A DNA stretch of 64,000 nt from positions 310,001 through 374,000 of the forward strand of contig NZ_MOBX01000003.1 of NCBI RefSeq assembly GCF_003732425.1, given 5' to 3'. This document shows, piece after piece, positions 51,422 to 63,204 of this stretch. Every line of letters starts with the position of its first letter. The first letter of the stretch is position 1. The DNA is from Pseudomonas fluorescens (GTDB lineage Bacteria; Pseudomonadota; Gammaproteobacteria; Pseudomonadales; Pseudomonadaceae). A program made the translations under genes and the position numbers. Under the pieces are notes generated by a model. It did not search any database and had not been told where the DNA came from. It saw only the letters and a list, made by a program, of their open reading frames with translations.

Positions 51422-52873
51422 CTACTGCTGCAACACCGTCGCCTGGTTAGCCGACCCGAACTGCTGAATATTCGCGGTCTGCGTAACCCCACTCTGATCG
51501 ACATTGGCAATGTTCCCCGTCCCGCCCTGGGTCACATACGCCACGTTCATCGTGTCCGCCTGTTTCACCGTGATCATGTTGTCGCTGCCATACAGTTGCG
51601 CGGTATACGCCTGGTTCCCCGTCCCGGATTGATCAAACTCAGCACTGTTGCCCGTGCCATTCGAAGAACCCTGAATCAGGTTGGTCGTCCCGCGCTGATC
51701 CGAGATCAGAATGTTGTCGCTACCATTCTGATCAAAGTACAGCTCGTTGTAGGAATCAGCCTGTTTGACCGTGGTTTTATTGCCAGTGCCGGTCTGGCTG
51801 GTGGTCATGATCTGGCCGACGCCATCCTGGGTGAAGTTGGCGATGTTGCCAGTGCCGGCCTGAGTGACGTTGGCGCGCTGGTTGCTGCCGAATTGGCCAC
51901 CGGTTTGCGGGCCTTTCCAGTTGCTGGCGTAGACCTTGTTGTCGTTGCCCACGGAGGTGGCGTTGAGGACGTGGCTGTCGCCGTTCTGGTAGGTGAAGTG
52001 CACGTTGCCGTTGCCGACCTGGTACAGCGCCAGTGTCGAGTTGACCGACTCGAACTGGTCGGCATAGATCGCGTTGGTGTTGCCAACCTGAGTGACGGCA
52101 GCGGTGTTGTTTTCGCCGAAGCTTTGGTCGACTACGGTTTCGTTGCTGTCGCCGTATTGGTTGACGGTGGCCTGGCTGGCGAGTTGTGCGTCTTGCCAGA
52201 TCTCGGTGCCGTTGAGGTTGCCGAACTGGTTGATGGTGATGTTGCCGCCGGTGCCGTCGCGCTGGTCGCCGTAGGCGTAGTTGCCTTCGCCAGCCTGGTT
52301 GATACCGATCTGCCCGCCGTTGTGGGTGACCTGTTCGGCGGTGCCGTAGTTGGCGGTGCCGTACTGGGTGATCACCGAACTGTTGCCGGTGCCTTCATAG
52401 AGTTGTTCGATGTTGGCTTCGTTGCTGTCGCCGTATTGGAAGGTTTTCGCTTCGCTGCCGTTCTGCGAGTCTTGATAGACGAACGAGAAGTTGCCGGTGC
52501 CTTGCTGTTGTTGCAGGGCCTGGTTGCCGGCACCGAAGCCCAGCGACTGGCTGGCGTGACTGGTGTTGAACGCGCCGGCTTGTTGCTGAGTGATGACACC
52601 GTTGTTTTCGAACAGTTGCTCGGCGTAACCGGCGTTGTAGTCGCCGACGGCGTCCTGGGTGATGACGCTAGTGGCGTTGTCTTGTACAGCGGCGGCGTTG
52701 TTGCCCTGGCCCAGTTGGGTCTGGGTGGTGGCGCTGAATGGGGCCTGGGTCTGTTTCACGTCCGCGATGTTGGCGGTACCGACTTGGCTTTGGTTGGACA
52801 GGCTGTCGTCGGCCATGGCCTGGGCACTGATGATGACCAGGAGGGCGGCGGTGAGGGGCGTCAGTTTGAACAT
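51422..52873 (-). CDS. csgA: major curlin subunit CsgA-like, about 20 repeats
   Basis: A 483-residue secreted amyloid protein. After a signal peptide (FKLTPLTAALLVIISAQAMA) almost the whole sequence is curlin-type repeats of the form Q-x-G-x-x-N-x-A-x-x-x-Q (for example TQLGQGNNAAAVQ, NQYGDSNETVVDQ, TQAGTGNIANFTQ). I count about 20, against five in E. coli CsgA, with many Asp/Asn positions that may make it less aggregation-prone per repeat. It should be exported by CsgG/CsgE/CsgF encoded at 47 kb. GGAGAG precedes the ATG. It ends with a terminator. Confidence 0.93.
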   Translation of the reverse strand: MFKLTPLTAALLVIISAQAMADDSLSNQSQVGTANIADVKQTQAPFSATTQTQLGQGNNAAAVQDNATSVITQDAVGDYNAGYAEQLFENNGVITQQQAGAFNTSHASQSLGFGAGNQALQQQQGTGNFSFVYQDSQNGSEAKTFQYGDSNEANIEQLYEGTGNSSVITQYGTANYGTAEQVTHNGGQIGINQAGEGNYAYGDQRDGTGGNITINQFGNLNGTEIWQDAQLASQATVNQYGDSNETVVDQSFGENNTAAVTQVGNTNAIYADQFESVNSTLALYQVGNGNVHFTYQNGDSHVLNATSVGNDNKVYASNWKGPQTGGQFGSNQRANVTQAGTGNIANFTQDGVGQIMTTSQTGTGNKTTVKQADSYNELYFDQNGSDNILISDQRGTTNLIQGSSNGTGNSAEFDQSGTGNQAYTAQLYGSDNMITVKQADTMNVAYVTQGGTGNIANVDQSGVTQTANIQQFGSANQATVLQQ

Positions 52874-52901
52874 GATTGGACTCTCCGATGATTTGCAGTG
52901 C

Positions 52902-53366
52902 TTAGCGATATTGCTTGACCGAAACGCTCATGCCGTTGCCCGACTGGGTCACGGCGCTTTGCAGCCCCGCGCCGGCCTGCTCGATGCTGGCGTCGTTGTT
53001 GTTGCCGTTTTGCGAAATCTGCGCGCGGTTATGGCTGCCGTTTTGCGTGATCGATGCGGCGTTGCCGGAACCGTTCTGGTTGATCAGCGCCATCAGGTCG
53101 CTGCCCTGTTGCAGGATGTACGCCTCCTGATTGCTGCCCGACTGCACGATCTGCCCGAGCAGCGACTGACCGTTCTGTTGCAGCAGGGCGACGTTGGCCT
53201 GACCGAGCTGGTCGATCAGGGCTTGCTGACCCACGGGTGGGGGCAGTTCGCCGAGGTCGCTGCTGGTCGGGGCCAGGTCGTCGTTGTCCATCAGGTCGTC
53301 GGCGCGCACGCCTGCACTGCTGCACAGCAGGAGCAGGCAAAGCAGGGCGGCGGTCGGCGTGTTCAT
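52902..53366 (-). CDS. csgB: minor curlin CsgB-like nucleator
   Basis: A 154-residue secreted protein with a signal peptide (AALLCLLLLCSSAGVRA), a 30-residue acidic/proline leader (DDLMDNDDLAPTSSDLGELPPP), and about five curlin repeats (ALIDQLGQANVALLQQNG, LINQNGSGNAASITQNG, AQISQNGNNNDASIEQ). The few repeats and the basic last residues (SVSVKQYR) suit a CsgB-type nucleator. It lies 28 bases upstream of csgA on the same transcript. Confidence 0.88.
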   Translation of the reverse strand: MNTPTAALLCLLLLCSSAGVRADDLMDNDDLAPTSSDLGELPPPVGQQALIDQLGQANVALLQQNGQSLLGQIVQSGSNQEAYILQQGSDLMALINQNGSGNAASITQNGSHNRAQISQNGNNNDASIEQAGAGLQSAVTQSGNGMSVSVKQYR

Positions 53367-53436
53367 GGCGAAAATCCCGGGTAAGAAAACTGGCCCACCG
53401 GCCCGGTCGCGATGACCGGGTGGTGGGGGCGGAGGG

Positions 53437-55671
53437 TTACTGCACGGTGACCGGTACGGTGCGCACGGTGCCAGGCGTCGTGCGGATCGTTGCGGTCGGG
53501 TTGGCCGACGGCACCACGGTGGTGTTGGTGACGGTCAGTCTCCAGCGTCCGGTCAGTGGCACGGTCGTGGTGCCGAGGGTCACCAGTCCGGTCGGTGTGG
53601 TGACCTGCACCGTGACGGTGTTGCCGAGGATCACCGAGGACGTTCCCGAGAAGTCCCAGGTGAAGCGATTACCGGCCCGTGCGGTCACGGTGGCGGTGGT
53701 GACGGCGAAGTTCTCCGCTGGCGCTCTTGGCGAGACCTGCACGGTGACCGTGGCCGGTGTCGACAGGGCGCCGAAGCTGTCCCGGGCGACGTAGGTGAAG
53801 GTCGTGGTGAAGGCGGTCAGGATCACGGCCGGTGGGGTGTAGGTGACCACGGTGCCGTCGGTGCTGACGCTACCGCGACCCAGTGCCGGTTGGGTGACAC
53901 TGGCCACGGCCAGCGGCACGTTGCCTTCCGGATCGGTGTCGTTGGCCAGCACGCTGATCGGCACGGTCAGGCCAGCCGTAGCGATGCTGTCGGCAACGGC
54001 CGTCGGCGGCCGGTTTGGCGCGACGGTGATGGTCACGGTGGCCGGATTGGCCGAGGCCAGGCCTTTGGCGTCCTGCGCTTTGTAGGTGAAGGTCGTGGTC
54101 AGTGGCGCGTTGACCACCGCTGGCGGGGTGTAGACCACTGCTGTGGTGCCACTGAGCACGACGGTGCCTTGGCCGGCTGGCGGTTGAGTCAATGCGGTGA
54201 TGCTCAGCGGCGTGTTGCCGTCGGGATCGCTGTCGTTGGCCACCAGGTTGACGGTGACCGGCACGCCGAAGCTGGTGCTGGCGGCATCGGCCACGGCAAG
54301 CGGTGCCTGGTTGGCGCCGGTGTCCGGTGCGGTGCCGACGACGACAACTGGCTCGGTGTCGCTGCCACCGGCGGCGGATTTCACCGTGATGGTGGCGGGC
54401 GGCTGAGTCAGGTCAGCGACGGTGATGCGCTGCAGGGTGCCGGTCTTCGACAGGCGTCCGTAGCCTTGGGCAACCATGTCCGGGATCGCCACTTCATCGG
54501 TCGATGTCGCTTCGATCAGCAGGCTGTGGTTGGCCCAGCTATAACGCGCGGTCTGCACTTTCACCACGTCGGTGAGTTTGGCCGACACTGAGGTCGGACG
54601 CGTGGTCCCGGCCGGGTTGGTCGCAGTCACCACCACGACGGGTGGCACGGCACCGCTGCCCAGGCGCTGGCCGAAGAACAGGCCGGTGTTGTCACCGGTC
54701 AGGCTGGTCTGGCAAGGCGTTGGCGGAGGGCCGGGGAGCAGCGCCACGGTTTCACGGAAACACAGGGTCGAGCTGCTGTCAGCCTTGGCGAACACTTCGG
54801 CACGCACCCCGGCCGAGGTGCGGCGATAGGTGGCGCGGTCGATGTCGACGTGGGTTTGCTGACGGCTGTCGAGCACCTTGCCGGCGACAGTGAACAGGTT
54901 GGTCTGGATCGTACCGGCGCCGGACGGCCCGACGATGCGTACGAAATTGGTGTCGAACGGGCTGCCGGTCACCGCTTCGGTGAGGTTCGGATCGCCGACG
55001 AAGGTTTCGACGCCGCCGGTGTCCGGGTTCACTTCAGTGTATGGGCCATTGATGCTGCGCAGGAACGGCCCGATGGCGCCGTTGAGCGTGCCGCTGAAAT
55101 CGCCCGGCGCACCGATGCCGATGTCTTTGGTGATGTTGATCGCGCGGCGCCCGGGGGTGGTGACGTTGACCGTTTCCACACCATACGGGTGAGTGATGGT
55201 GTAGGTACCGGCCACGGGGACGTTCACCCGGATACGGATCCGCGCGAAGCTTTGCTGATCGCCATCCGTCGGGTTTTCCGAGGCAAACGCCGCTTCGATC
55301 CCGGCGACATAAGCGTCCATGCCAAAGCCGGCGCCGTTGTTGGGGATCGTGGTTTCGGCGAGAAACCAGAAGGCTTCCGGCGGCCAGTTGTCCGGGAACA
55401 CCATCGGCAGGCTGTCATCGAAGATGCCCGGTTCCGGCAGCAGGGTGCACATGTAGGCCGGTGGCGTGCTGACCGCGACCCGCGAACTGGCAGCACGCGA
55501 CTGGCACAGTTCCATCGACAGCAGATTGTTGTCCTGATACCACATCGGGAATTTCCCGGTGGCGAAGGTGTAGGGGCCGGGGTCGACGGCGGCGAGTTGC
55601 GCATAGGCACTGCCGGTCAGCGAGAGAGCGAGCCCGAGCGCGTTGAGCGCAAAGCGTGGCCACTTGTTCAT
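53437..55671 (-). CDS. large secreted protein with cadherin-like repeats, unknown family
   Basis: A 744-residue exported protein. The signal peptide is FALNALGLALSLTGSAYA. Residues about 20-300 share a domain with the next gene: VDPGPYTFATGKFPMWYQDNN, MCTLLPEPGIFDDSLPMVFPDNWPPEAFWF, ARIRIRVNVPVAGTYTITHPYGV, GPFLRSINGPY. The C-terminal 250 residues are two Ig/cadherin-like repeats (NQAPLAVADAASTSFGVPVTVNLVANDSDPDGNTPLSITALTQP and NRPPTAVADSIATAG...). AGGAGGCATC precedes the ATG at 55671. It is co-oriented with the curlin genes, so it is probably a surface or matrix protein. Confidence 0.82.
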   Translation of the reverse strand: MNKWPRFALNALGLALSLTGSAYAQLAAVDPGPYTFATGKFPMWYQDNNLLSMELCQSRAASSRVAVSTPPAYMCTLLPEPGIFDDSLPMVFPDNWPPEAFWFLAETTIPNNGAGFGMDAYVAGIEAAFASENPTDGDQQSFARIRIRVNVPVAGTYTITHPYGVETVNVTTPGRRAINITKDIGIGAPGDFSGTLNGAIGPFLRSINGPYTEVNPDTGGVETFVGDPNLTEAVTGSPFDTNFVRIVGPSGAGTIQTNLFTVAGKVLDSRQQTHVDIDRATYRRTSAGVRAEVFAKADSSSTLCFRETVALLPGPPPTPCQTSLTGDNTGLFFGQRLGSGAVPPVVVVTATNPAGTTRPTSVSAKLTDVVKVQTARYSWANHSLLIEATSTDEVAIPDMVAQGYGRLSKTGTLQRITVADLTQPPATITVKSAAGGSDTEPVVVVGTAPDTGANQAPLAVADAASTSFGVPVTVNLVANDSDPDGNTPLSITALTQPPAGQGTVVLSGTTAVVYTPPAVVNAPLTTTFTYKAQDAKGLASANPATVTITVAPNRPPTAVADSIATAGLTVPISVLANDTDPEGNVPLAVASVTQPALGRGSVSTDGTVVTYTPPAVILTAFTTTFTYVARDSFGALSTPATVTVQVSPRAPAENFAVTTATVTARAGNRFTWDFSGTSSVILGNTVTVQVTTPTGLVTLGTTTVPLTGRWRLTVTNTTVVPSANPTATIRTTPGTVRTVPVTVQ

Positions 55672-55706
55672 GATGCCTCCTGATGCGGATCTGGGCATGT
55701 GAGCGT

Positions 55707-57053
55707 TCATTGCACGATGACCACTTCTTCGGTATCGCTGCCGCCGTTGGACGACGTCACCCGAACCTTGGCCGGAGGGATCGGCGAGATCCCGGTGGCC
55801 AGGGTTTTCACTGCGCCGTCGCCGCCCAGCGCACCGATGGCGGCGCCGCTGCCGGAGGTGGCGGTGAGTACCGGCGGCGAGGTTTCGTCACTGGTCGAGG
55901 CGACCACGGTCAGTTGTCCGGAGCTCAAGCTGTATTGGGCGCTCTGGATCACCACCAGGTCGGTCAGGCTCATGGGCAGGGTGGTCGGCGTGCTGCTGGC
56001 GATAGCCAAGTGGTTGTCGGCGGTCACCTGCAGGACGCTCGGCAAGGTCGGATTGGCCGACGATTGCGCGTACCAGGCACCGGTGGAATTGGCTTCGGTC
56101 ATGTTCAGCACCGGCGTGGTACTGGTCACGGCGACAGTACCCGGCGCTGGCGGCGCGAGGACGAACACGTCTTGTTGGGCGACCGGTGCGCTGGTCCCCG
56201 CTTTGCGCGAGTAAGTGCTGCGCTGGGTGATCATTGGCGTTGGCCGCACCACGGTCGACAACTTGCCGGAGACGGCGAAAGTGGTCGAACGCAGATCCAG
56301 ACCGTTAGGGCCTTCGATCCGCACGTAGTTGGTGTTGAACGGGCTGCCGGTCACCGCTTCGGAGAGGTTCGGGTCGCCGACAAATTGCTCGGCGGCGCCA
56401 GTCACCGGGTTGGTCTCGGTGTACGGGCCGTTGACGCTGCGCAGGAACGGGCCAATGTCACCCTTGAGCGCGCCGTCATAGGTTTTTGGCGTACCGATGC
56501 CGATGTCGCGGGTCATGTTGATCGCGCGCCGGCCGGGGGTATCGATGTTGAACACGTCGACGCCGTACGGGTGAGTGATCACGTAGGTGCCGGCAGTGGG
56601 CACATCGACGCGAATGCGGATCCGCGCGAAGCTGACTTGATCGCCCTCGACCGGTTCTTCAGCGGCGAACGCGGCTTCGATGGCGCTGACGAAACCGAGG
56701 TCGATCCCGCGTGCGGCATCAATGATGGTGGTTTCGCCGGTGAACCAGAACGCTTCATCGGGAAAGTTGCTCGGGAAGACGATCGGCTGGGTGTCGTCGA
56801 ACACGCCAGGAGTCGGCAGCAACGAGCACATGTACGAAGGCGCACCGGGAGCGCTGGGCACTCGCGAGCTGAGCGCTTTGGACAGGCACAGATCCAGCGT
56901 GCGGCCGTGGGTGTCCTGATACCAACTGGCGAAACCGCCAGTGGCCACCGTGTACGGACCCGGGTCAACAGCAAACAAAGCGGCCTGAGCAATGCCCTGG
57001 GCCAAGGCGCTCACGACCAGGACGGTCGCGGTTTTGGACAGTAAAGGGTGCAT
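55707..57053 (-). CDS. secreted protein sharing the novel N-terminal domain
   Basis: A 448-residue exported protein with signal peptide (TATVLVVSALAQGIAQA). Its first 300 residues parallel the previous gene (VDPGPYTVATGGFASWYQD, MCSLLPTPGVFDDTQPIVFPSNFPDEAFWF, ARIRIRVDVPTAGTYVITHPYGVDVFN, GPFLRSVNGPYTETNP). The C terminus is shorter, ending in SNGGSDTEEVVIVQ. The SNGGSDTE/SAAGGSDTE segment is shared too. The conserved cysteine near SYMCSLL could pair with one near DLCLSK. It is the first gene of the four-gene operon that ends with csgA. I do not recognise the shared domain. Confidence 0.82.
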   Translation of the reverse strand: MHPLLSKTATVLVVSALAQGIAQAALFAVDPGPYTVATGGFASWYQDTHGRTLDLCLSKALSSRVPSAPGAPSYMCSLLPTPGVFDDTQPIVFPSNFPDEAFWFTGETTIIDAARGIDLGFVSAIEAAFAAEEPVEGDQVSFARIRIRVDVPTAGTYVITHPYGVDVFNIDTPGRRAINMTRDIGIGTPKTYDGALKGDIGPFLRSVNGPYTETNPVTGAAEQFVGDPNLSEAVTGSPFNTNYVRIEGPNGLDLRSTTFAVSGKLSTVVRPTPMITQRSTYSRKAGTSAPVAQQDVFVLAPPAPGTVAVTSTTPVLNMTEANSTGAWYAQSSANPTLPSVLQVTADNHLAIASSTPTTLPMSLTDLVVIQSAQYSLSSGQLTVVASTSDETSPPVLTATSGSGAAIGALGGDGAVKTLATGISPIPPAKVRVTSSNGGSDTEEVVIVQ

Positions 57054-57113
57054 GAGTTAATCCCTCTATCGAAGTACCTGCCCCTTGGGGGTGGGTCAGT
57101 TGCACAGGGCCTG

Positions 57114-57130
57114 TACACCTTCCATGCCAA
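57114..57130 (-). promoter_or_regulatory. possible sigma-54 promoter of the curlin operon
   Basis: Read leftward, TTGGCATGGAAGGTGTA resembles the promoter at 38998 (TGGCATG) but has GT where the -12 GC is expected. It lies 61 bases before the first gene and about 99 bp from the palindrome at 57217. I rate it weak because the invariant C is missing. Confidence 0.4.
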
Positions 57131-57216
57131 GGTGTGGTGAATGGGCGGGAGAGGGCCGGGTTAGAGGGGTTGGCGGGTATGAGAATGAGGTTTTTGGCGT
57201 GCGGGGAAAGGGCGTC

Positions 57217-57235
57217 ATTCCCCAGGATTGGGGAT
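57217..57235. promoter_or_regulatory. TTCCCC-N6-GGGGA palindrome in the csg/kinase intergenic region
   Basis: ATTCCCC-AGGATT-GGGGAT is a good dyad in the 422-bp gap between the divergent curlin operon and the MnxS-type kinase. It matches the recurring motif found before mnxG, mcoA and the secretion operon. Confidence 0.6.
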
Positions 57236-57275
57236 GGTGGGGATGAACTTCATGGCCCGCCGTACACAAAACCCC

Positions 57276-57365
57276 TGTAGGAGCTGCCGAAGGCTGCGAT
57301 CTTTTGATCTTGATTCAAAAACAGGATCAAAAGATCGCAGCCTCGTTTCACTCGACAGCTCCTAC
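57276..57365. repeat. inverted repeat, TGTAGGAGCTGCCGAAGGCTG family
   Basis: Long arms separated by a short loop, upstream of the kinase gene. The right arm is interrupted by an extra CGTTTCACTC segment. Otherwise this part of the gap shows no gene. Confidence 0.85.
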
Positions 57366-57475
57366 AGGGATCGGGGGGGAGTTTGGAAGGTGTATATCGG
57401 GGCGATATCCCCGCATCCGGGCAAACCCCCACCCGTGGGCTATAACCCTATAGGACGTATCGGGAAGTCGCCGCC

Positions 57476-58924
57476 ATGAACATGCAGTCGAAATCGCTTC
57501 CGGTTGAGGAGGGCACGCTACGGTTGGGTTCGCGCAAGCAACCGTTCAACCTGCTGCGCTGGTTTTCGCTGATCAGCATGGCGGTGATCGGCACCGTGGC
57601 CATCGCACTTGGCGCGGTTTCAACGCGTTTCGTGATCGATGAGAGCGTGCAGCGCGATGCCTTGCTCACCGCGCAGTTCATCCAGGCCATCGCGTCCGCC
57701 GAAGTGCGCCACGTGTCGATTCCCAACATCCGCACGATGGGCGAACTGCTCGACCCGCGTCAGGACAAGGACTTTCCCGATGTCGACCCACAGGCCCGGG
57801 CAGGGGCGCGCGGTGAATTTCTCGACCACATCGAACATCTGCCGGACGTGATCCTCGCCAATATTTACGCGCCGGACCGGCAGGTGATCTGGTCAACCAA
57901 TCCGGCGCTGATCGGTACCAGCATTCATGCCGACGAAGACCTCGATCGCTCCTTCAATGAAAAGATTCCCGTGTCGGCCAGCTACCACGACGTCGACAAG
58001 GCCCGGGAAGAGCAGAAGTTCGTCATCCCGCCGGATTACATCTTTATCGAAAACTACATTCCGCTGTTCGACGCCGAGGGCAAGAACGTCACGGCGATGG
58101 TCGAGATCTACAAGGAGCCCAAAGACCTGATCGCGCGCATGGAGCGCGGTTTGATCTTGATCTGGCTGGCCACTGCGCTCGGTGGCGGACTGATTTATCT
58201 GGGCCTGTACTGGATCGTCCGGCGTGCAGCGATCCTGCTCGCCGCCCAGCAAAAACAGCTGATCGCCAACGAAACCTTTGTCGCGCTGGGCGAGATGTCC
58301 TCAGCGGTCGCGCACAGCCTGCGCAACCCGTTGGCGACCATCCGTTCCAGTGCCGAACTGGCGCTGGAATTCGACGCCGGCCCGGCCGAGAAGAACATCA
58401 AAGACATCATCGGCCAGGTCGACCGCATGTCGAAATGGGTGCGCGAACTGCTGCAATCGTTGCGTCCGCTCAACGATGACCCGGAGCCGGTGAATCTGGT
58501 GGCCGCGCTGCACGAAAGCCTCGTCGCCTTCGAACAGCAAATCGCCAGGGCCGGGGTGACAGTGGTGTTTCATCCGCAGCACACGCCGATGGTGCTCAGT
58601 CAGCCGGTGCAACTGACGCAGATCCTCAACAGCCTGCTGGCCAATGCACTGGAGGCGATGGACAAGGGCGGCACGTTGACCGTCAGCCTGGAACCGAGCG
58701 ACGACCGCGGCGTGTGTGTGGTGCTCAGCGACACCGGCAAAGGCATGAATGAAGAGCAACGGACCATGGCCTTCCGGCCGTTTTTCACCACCAAATCGGG
58801 TGGCCTCGGTGTCGGTCTGGTGCTGGTCAAACGCATCATGGAACGCTTTGGCGGCGGCGTGACCCTCGACAGCCGCGAAGGCGAGGGCACTACCGTTCGC
58901 CTGGCCTTTCAACTGGTCCCCTGA
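57476..58924 (+). CDS. MnxS-type sensor histidine kinase
   Basis: A 482-residue membrane kinase. There are two transmembrane helices (LLRWFSLISMAVIGTVAIALG and LILIWLATALGGGLIYLGLYWIV) with a periplasmic sensor domain of about 190 residues between them (LDPRQDKDFPDVDPQARA, ENYIPLFDAEGKNV). The kinase has H-box SSAVAHSLRNPLATI, N-box ILNSLLANALEAM, and G-boxes DTGKGM and GGLGVGL. It is a paralogue of the kinase at 63205; in P. putida GB-1, MnxS1 and MnxS2 act with MnxR to switch on manganese oxidation. Which of the two this is I cannot tell. The cognate regulator is probably beyond the window. Confidence 0.88.
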   Translation: MNMQSKSLPVEEGTLRLGSRKQPFNLLRWFSLISMAVIGTVAIALGAVSTRFVIDESVQRDALLTAQFIQAIASAEVRHVSIPNIRTMGELLDPRQDKDFPDVDPQARAGARGEFLDHIEHLPDVILANIYAPDRQVIWSTNPALIGTSIHADEDLDRSFNEKIPVSASYHDVDKAREEQKFVIPPDYIFIENYIPLFDAEGKNVTAMVEIYKEPKDLIARMERGLILIWLATALGGGLIYLGLYWIVRRAAILLAAQQKQLIANETFVALGEMSSAVAHSLRNPLATIRSSAELALEFDAGPAEKNIKDIIGQVDRMSKWVRELLQSLRPLNDDPEPVNLVAALHESLVAFEQQIARAGVTVVFHPQHTPMVLSQPVQLTQILNSLLANALEAMDKGGTLTVSLEPSDDRGVCVVLSDTGKGMNEEQRTMAFRPFFTTKSGGLGVGLVLVKRIMERFGGGVTLDSREGEGTTVRLAFQLVP

Positions 58925-58940
58925 AACACACATTCCCCCC

Positions 58941-59026
58941 TGTAGGAGCGGCCGAAGGCTGCGATCTTTTGATCTTGATCTTAAAAACCAAGATCAAAAG
59001 ATCGCAGCCTTCGGCAGCTCCTACAC
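58941..59026. repeat. inverted repeat, TGTAGGAGCGGCCGAAGGCTG family
   Basis: A nearly perfect long hairpin (GAAGGCTGCGATCTTTTGAT ... complement) just after the kinase gene; it can end that transcript before the mcoA promoter. Confidence 0.88.
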
Positions 59027-59057
59027 AGGTTTATAAACGCCGCAAAAATTTATGAAC

Positions 59058-59104
59058 TTCCCCCATCACTGGGTGTCAAGCCCCGGTCACCGGGGAGTGG
59101 GGAA
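59058..59104. promoter_or_regulatory. candidate activator sites upstream of mcoA
   Basis: TTCCCCC-ATCACT-GGGT (centre 59067.5) lies 84 bp before the -24 GG, the same distance as at the secretion operon. A second dyad CCCC-GGTCAC-CGGGG lies 20 bp closer, and a GGGGAA half-site follows at 59099-59104. Confidence 0.65.
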
Positions 59105-59149
59105 ACCCACAGGCCTTCCAAGCCCCTGTTACAACTGGAAATAACTTCT

Positions 59150-59165
59150 TGGCGCACTAGTTGCA
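59150..59165 (+). promoter_or_regulatory. sigma-54 promoter of mcoA
   Basis: TGGCGCACTAGTTGCA has GG and GC ten bases apart and a perfect TTGCA -12 box. The -24 box has one mismatch (TGGCGC). It would start transcription near 59176, about 27 bases before the ATG at 59203. Confidence 0.88.
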
Positions 59166-59202
59166 AAACACCCTCACCCCTTCCTTGATGAGGCGGCTGG
59201 TG

Positions 59203-62006
<2,804 letters not shown>

Positions 62007-62010
<4 letters not shown>

Positions 62011-63110
62011 ACCGCCGCCACGGTGACAGCCAACCGCTGCATACCCCGCGCTCCCGGGCGCTGGGCATGCACCTGGTGCTGATGCTGGTGGTCTGCGTGC
62101 TCGGCAGCCGCGTGCTGCTGGCGCACCAGGCCAGCGTCGGCGAGCCACCAGCGGCGAGCGAATCCGCCACCCCGTGGGGTGGCGACTATTTCCCCAACAC
62201 CCTGCTGACCGATCAGGATGGTCGGCAGGTGCATTTTTTCGATGACCTGATCAAAGACAAAGTGGTGGTGATCAATTTCATCTTCACCTCGTGCAGCGAT
62301 TCTTGCCCCTTGGAAACCGCGCGCCTGCGCCAAGTGCAAAAACTGCTCGGAGATCGGGTCGGCCAGGACATTTTCTTCTACTCGATCAGCATCGACCCGC
62401 TCAGCGACACCCCCGAAGTGCTCAAAGCCTATGCGCAGCGCTTTAAGGTCGGCCCGGGCTGGAAGTTTCTCACTGGCGAATTCGCCGATGTCACCGACTT
62501 GCGCAAGAAACTCGGGCTGTTCATTGAAGGCGTCGACAACGGCCGCAGCAAGGATCACAACCTCAGCCTGATCGTCGGCAACCAGACCACCGGGCGCTGG
62601 ATGAAAGCCTCGCCATTCGAGAATCCGTGGATCCTCGCCGATCAACTGGCCAACACTTTGCAGAACTGGAAACAGCCGAGCATCGAAGAGAGTTACGCCA
62701 ACGCCCCGGACATTCGCCCGCCCAGCAACGGCGAAGAACTGTTCCGCACGCGCTGCGCCTCGTGCCACAGCCTCGGCCCTATGGATGGGCAGGGCCTCGG
62801 CATGCGCAGCATCGGCCCTGACCTGATCGGCGTGACCCGCCACCGTGATCCGAAGTGGCTGAATCGCTGGATCCGCGAACCGGATCGCCTGCTCGCGGAA
62901 AAAGACCCGATTGCCCTGCAACTCTACGAACAATTCGAGCGAATCCCGATGCCCAATCTGCGCCTCGACGAACAGTCCGCGCAGTCGATCATCGACTTCC
63001 TCAGCGATGAAACCGAGCGTCAGCAACCGTCCAGCAGTGCCGTAGCCGGCGGTGCATTGACGCCAGTAAAACCGGGCGATCCAGCCGCGACGGTGAGTCA
63101 GATGCGGTAG
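62007..63110 (+). CDS. SCO copper chaperone fused to cytochrome c
   Basis: A 367-residue exported fusion. After a membrane anchor (ALGMHLVLMLVVCVLGSRVLLA), residues about 55-220 form an SCO domain with copper motif IFTSCSDSCPLETARL and SISIDPLSDTPEVLKAYA. Residues about 240-330 are a cytochrome c with haem site RCASCHSLGPMDGQG, then IGPDLIGVTRHRDPKWLNRWI and a possible Met ligand in RIPMPNLRL. It is coupled to mcoA by an ATGA overlap, so it probably loads copper into McoA and passes electrons from it. Confidence 0.92.
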
Positions 63111-63204
63111 CGGCGAAATAGCATCATTGAACCGTGTGTTGCGGTCAGAGCCACCTACACTGATGGCTGTAACTGCCTCGATACAAAACCTCCAGGGCAC
63201 TCCC

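Noticed and set aside
51353..52891. Plus-strand open frame opposite csgA (512 codons) rich in Val/Gly
   Set aside because: It mirrors the curlin repeats and has no signal or domain of its own; csgA has a signal peptide, ribosome site and terminator.
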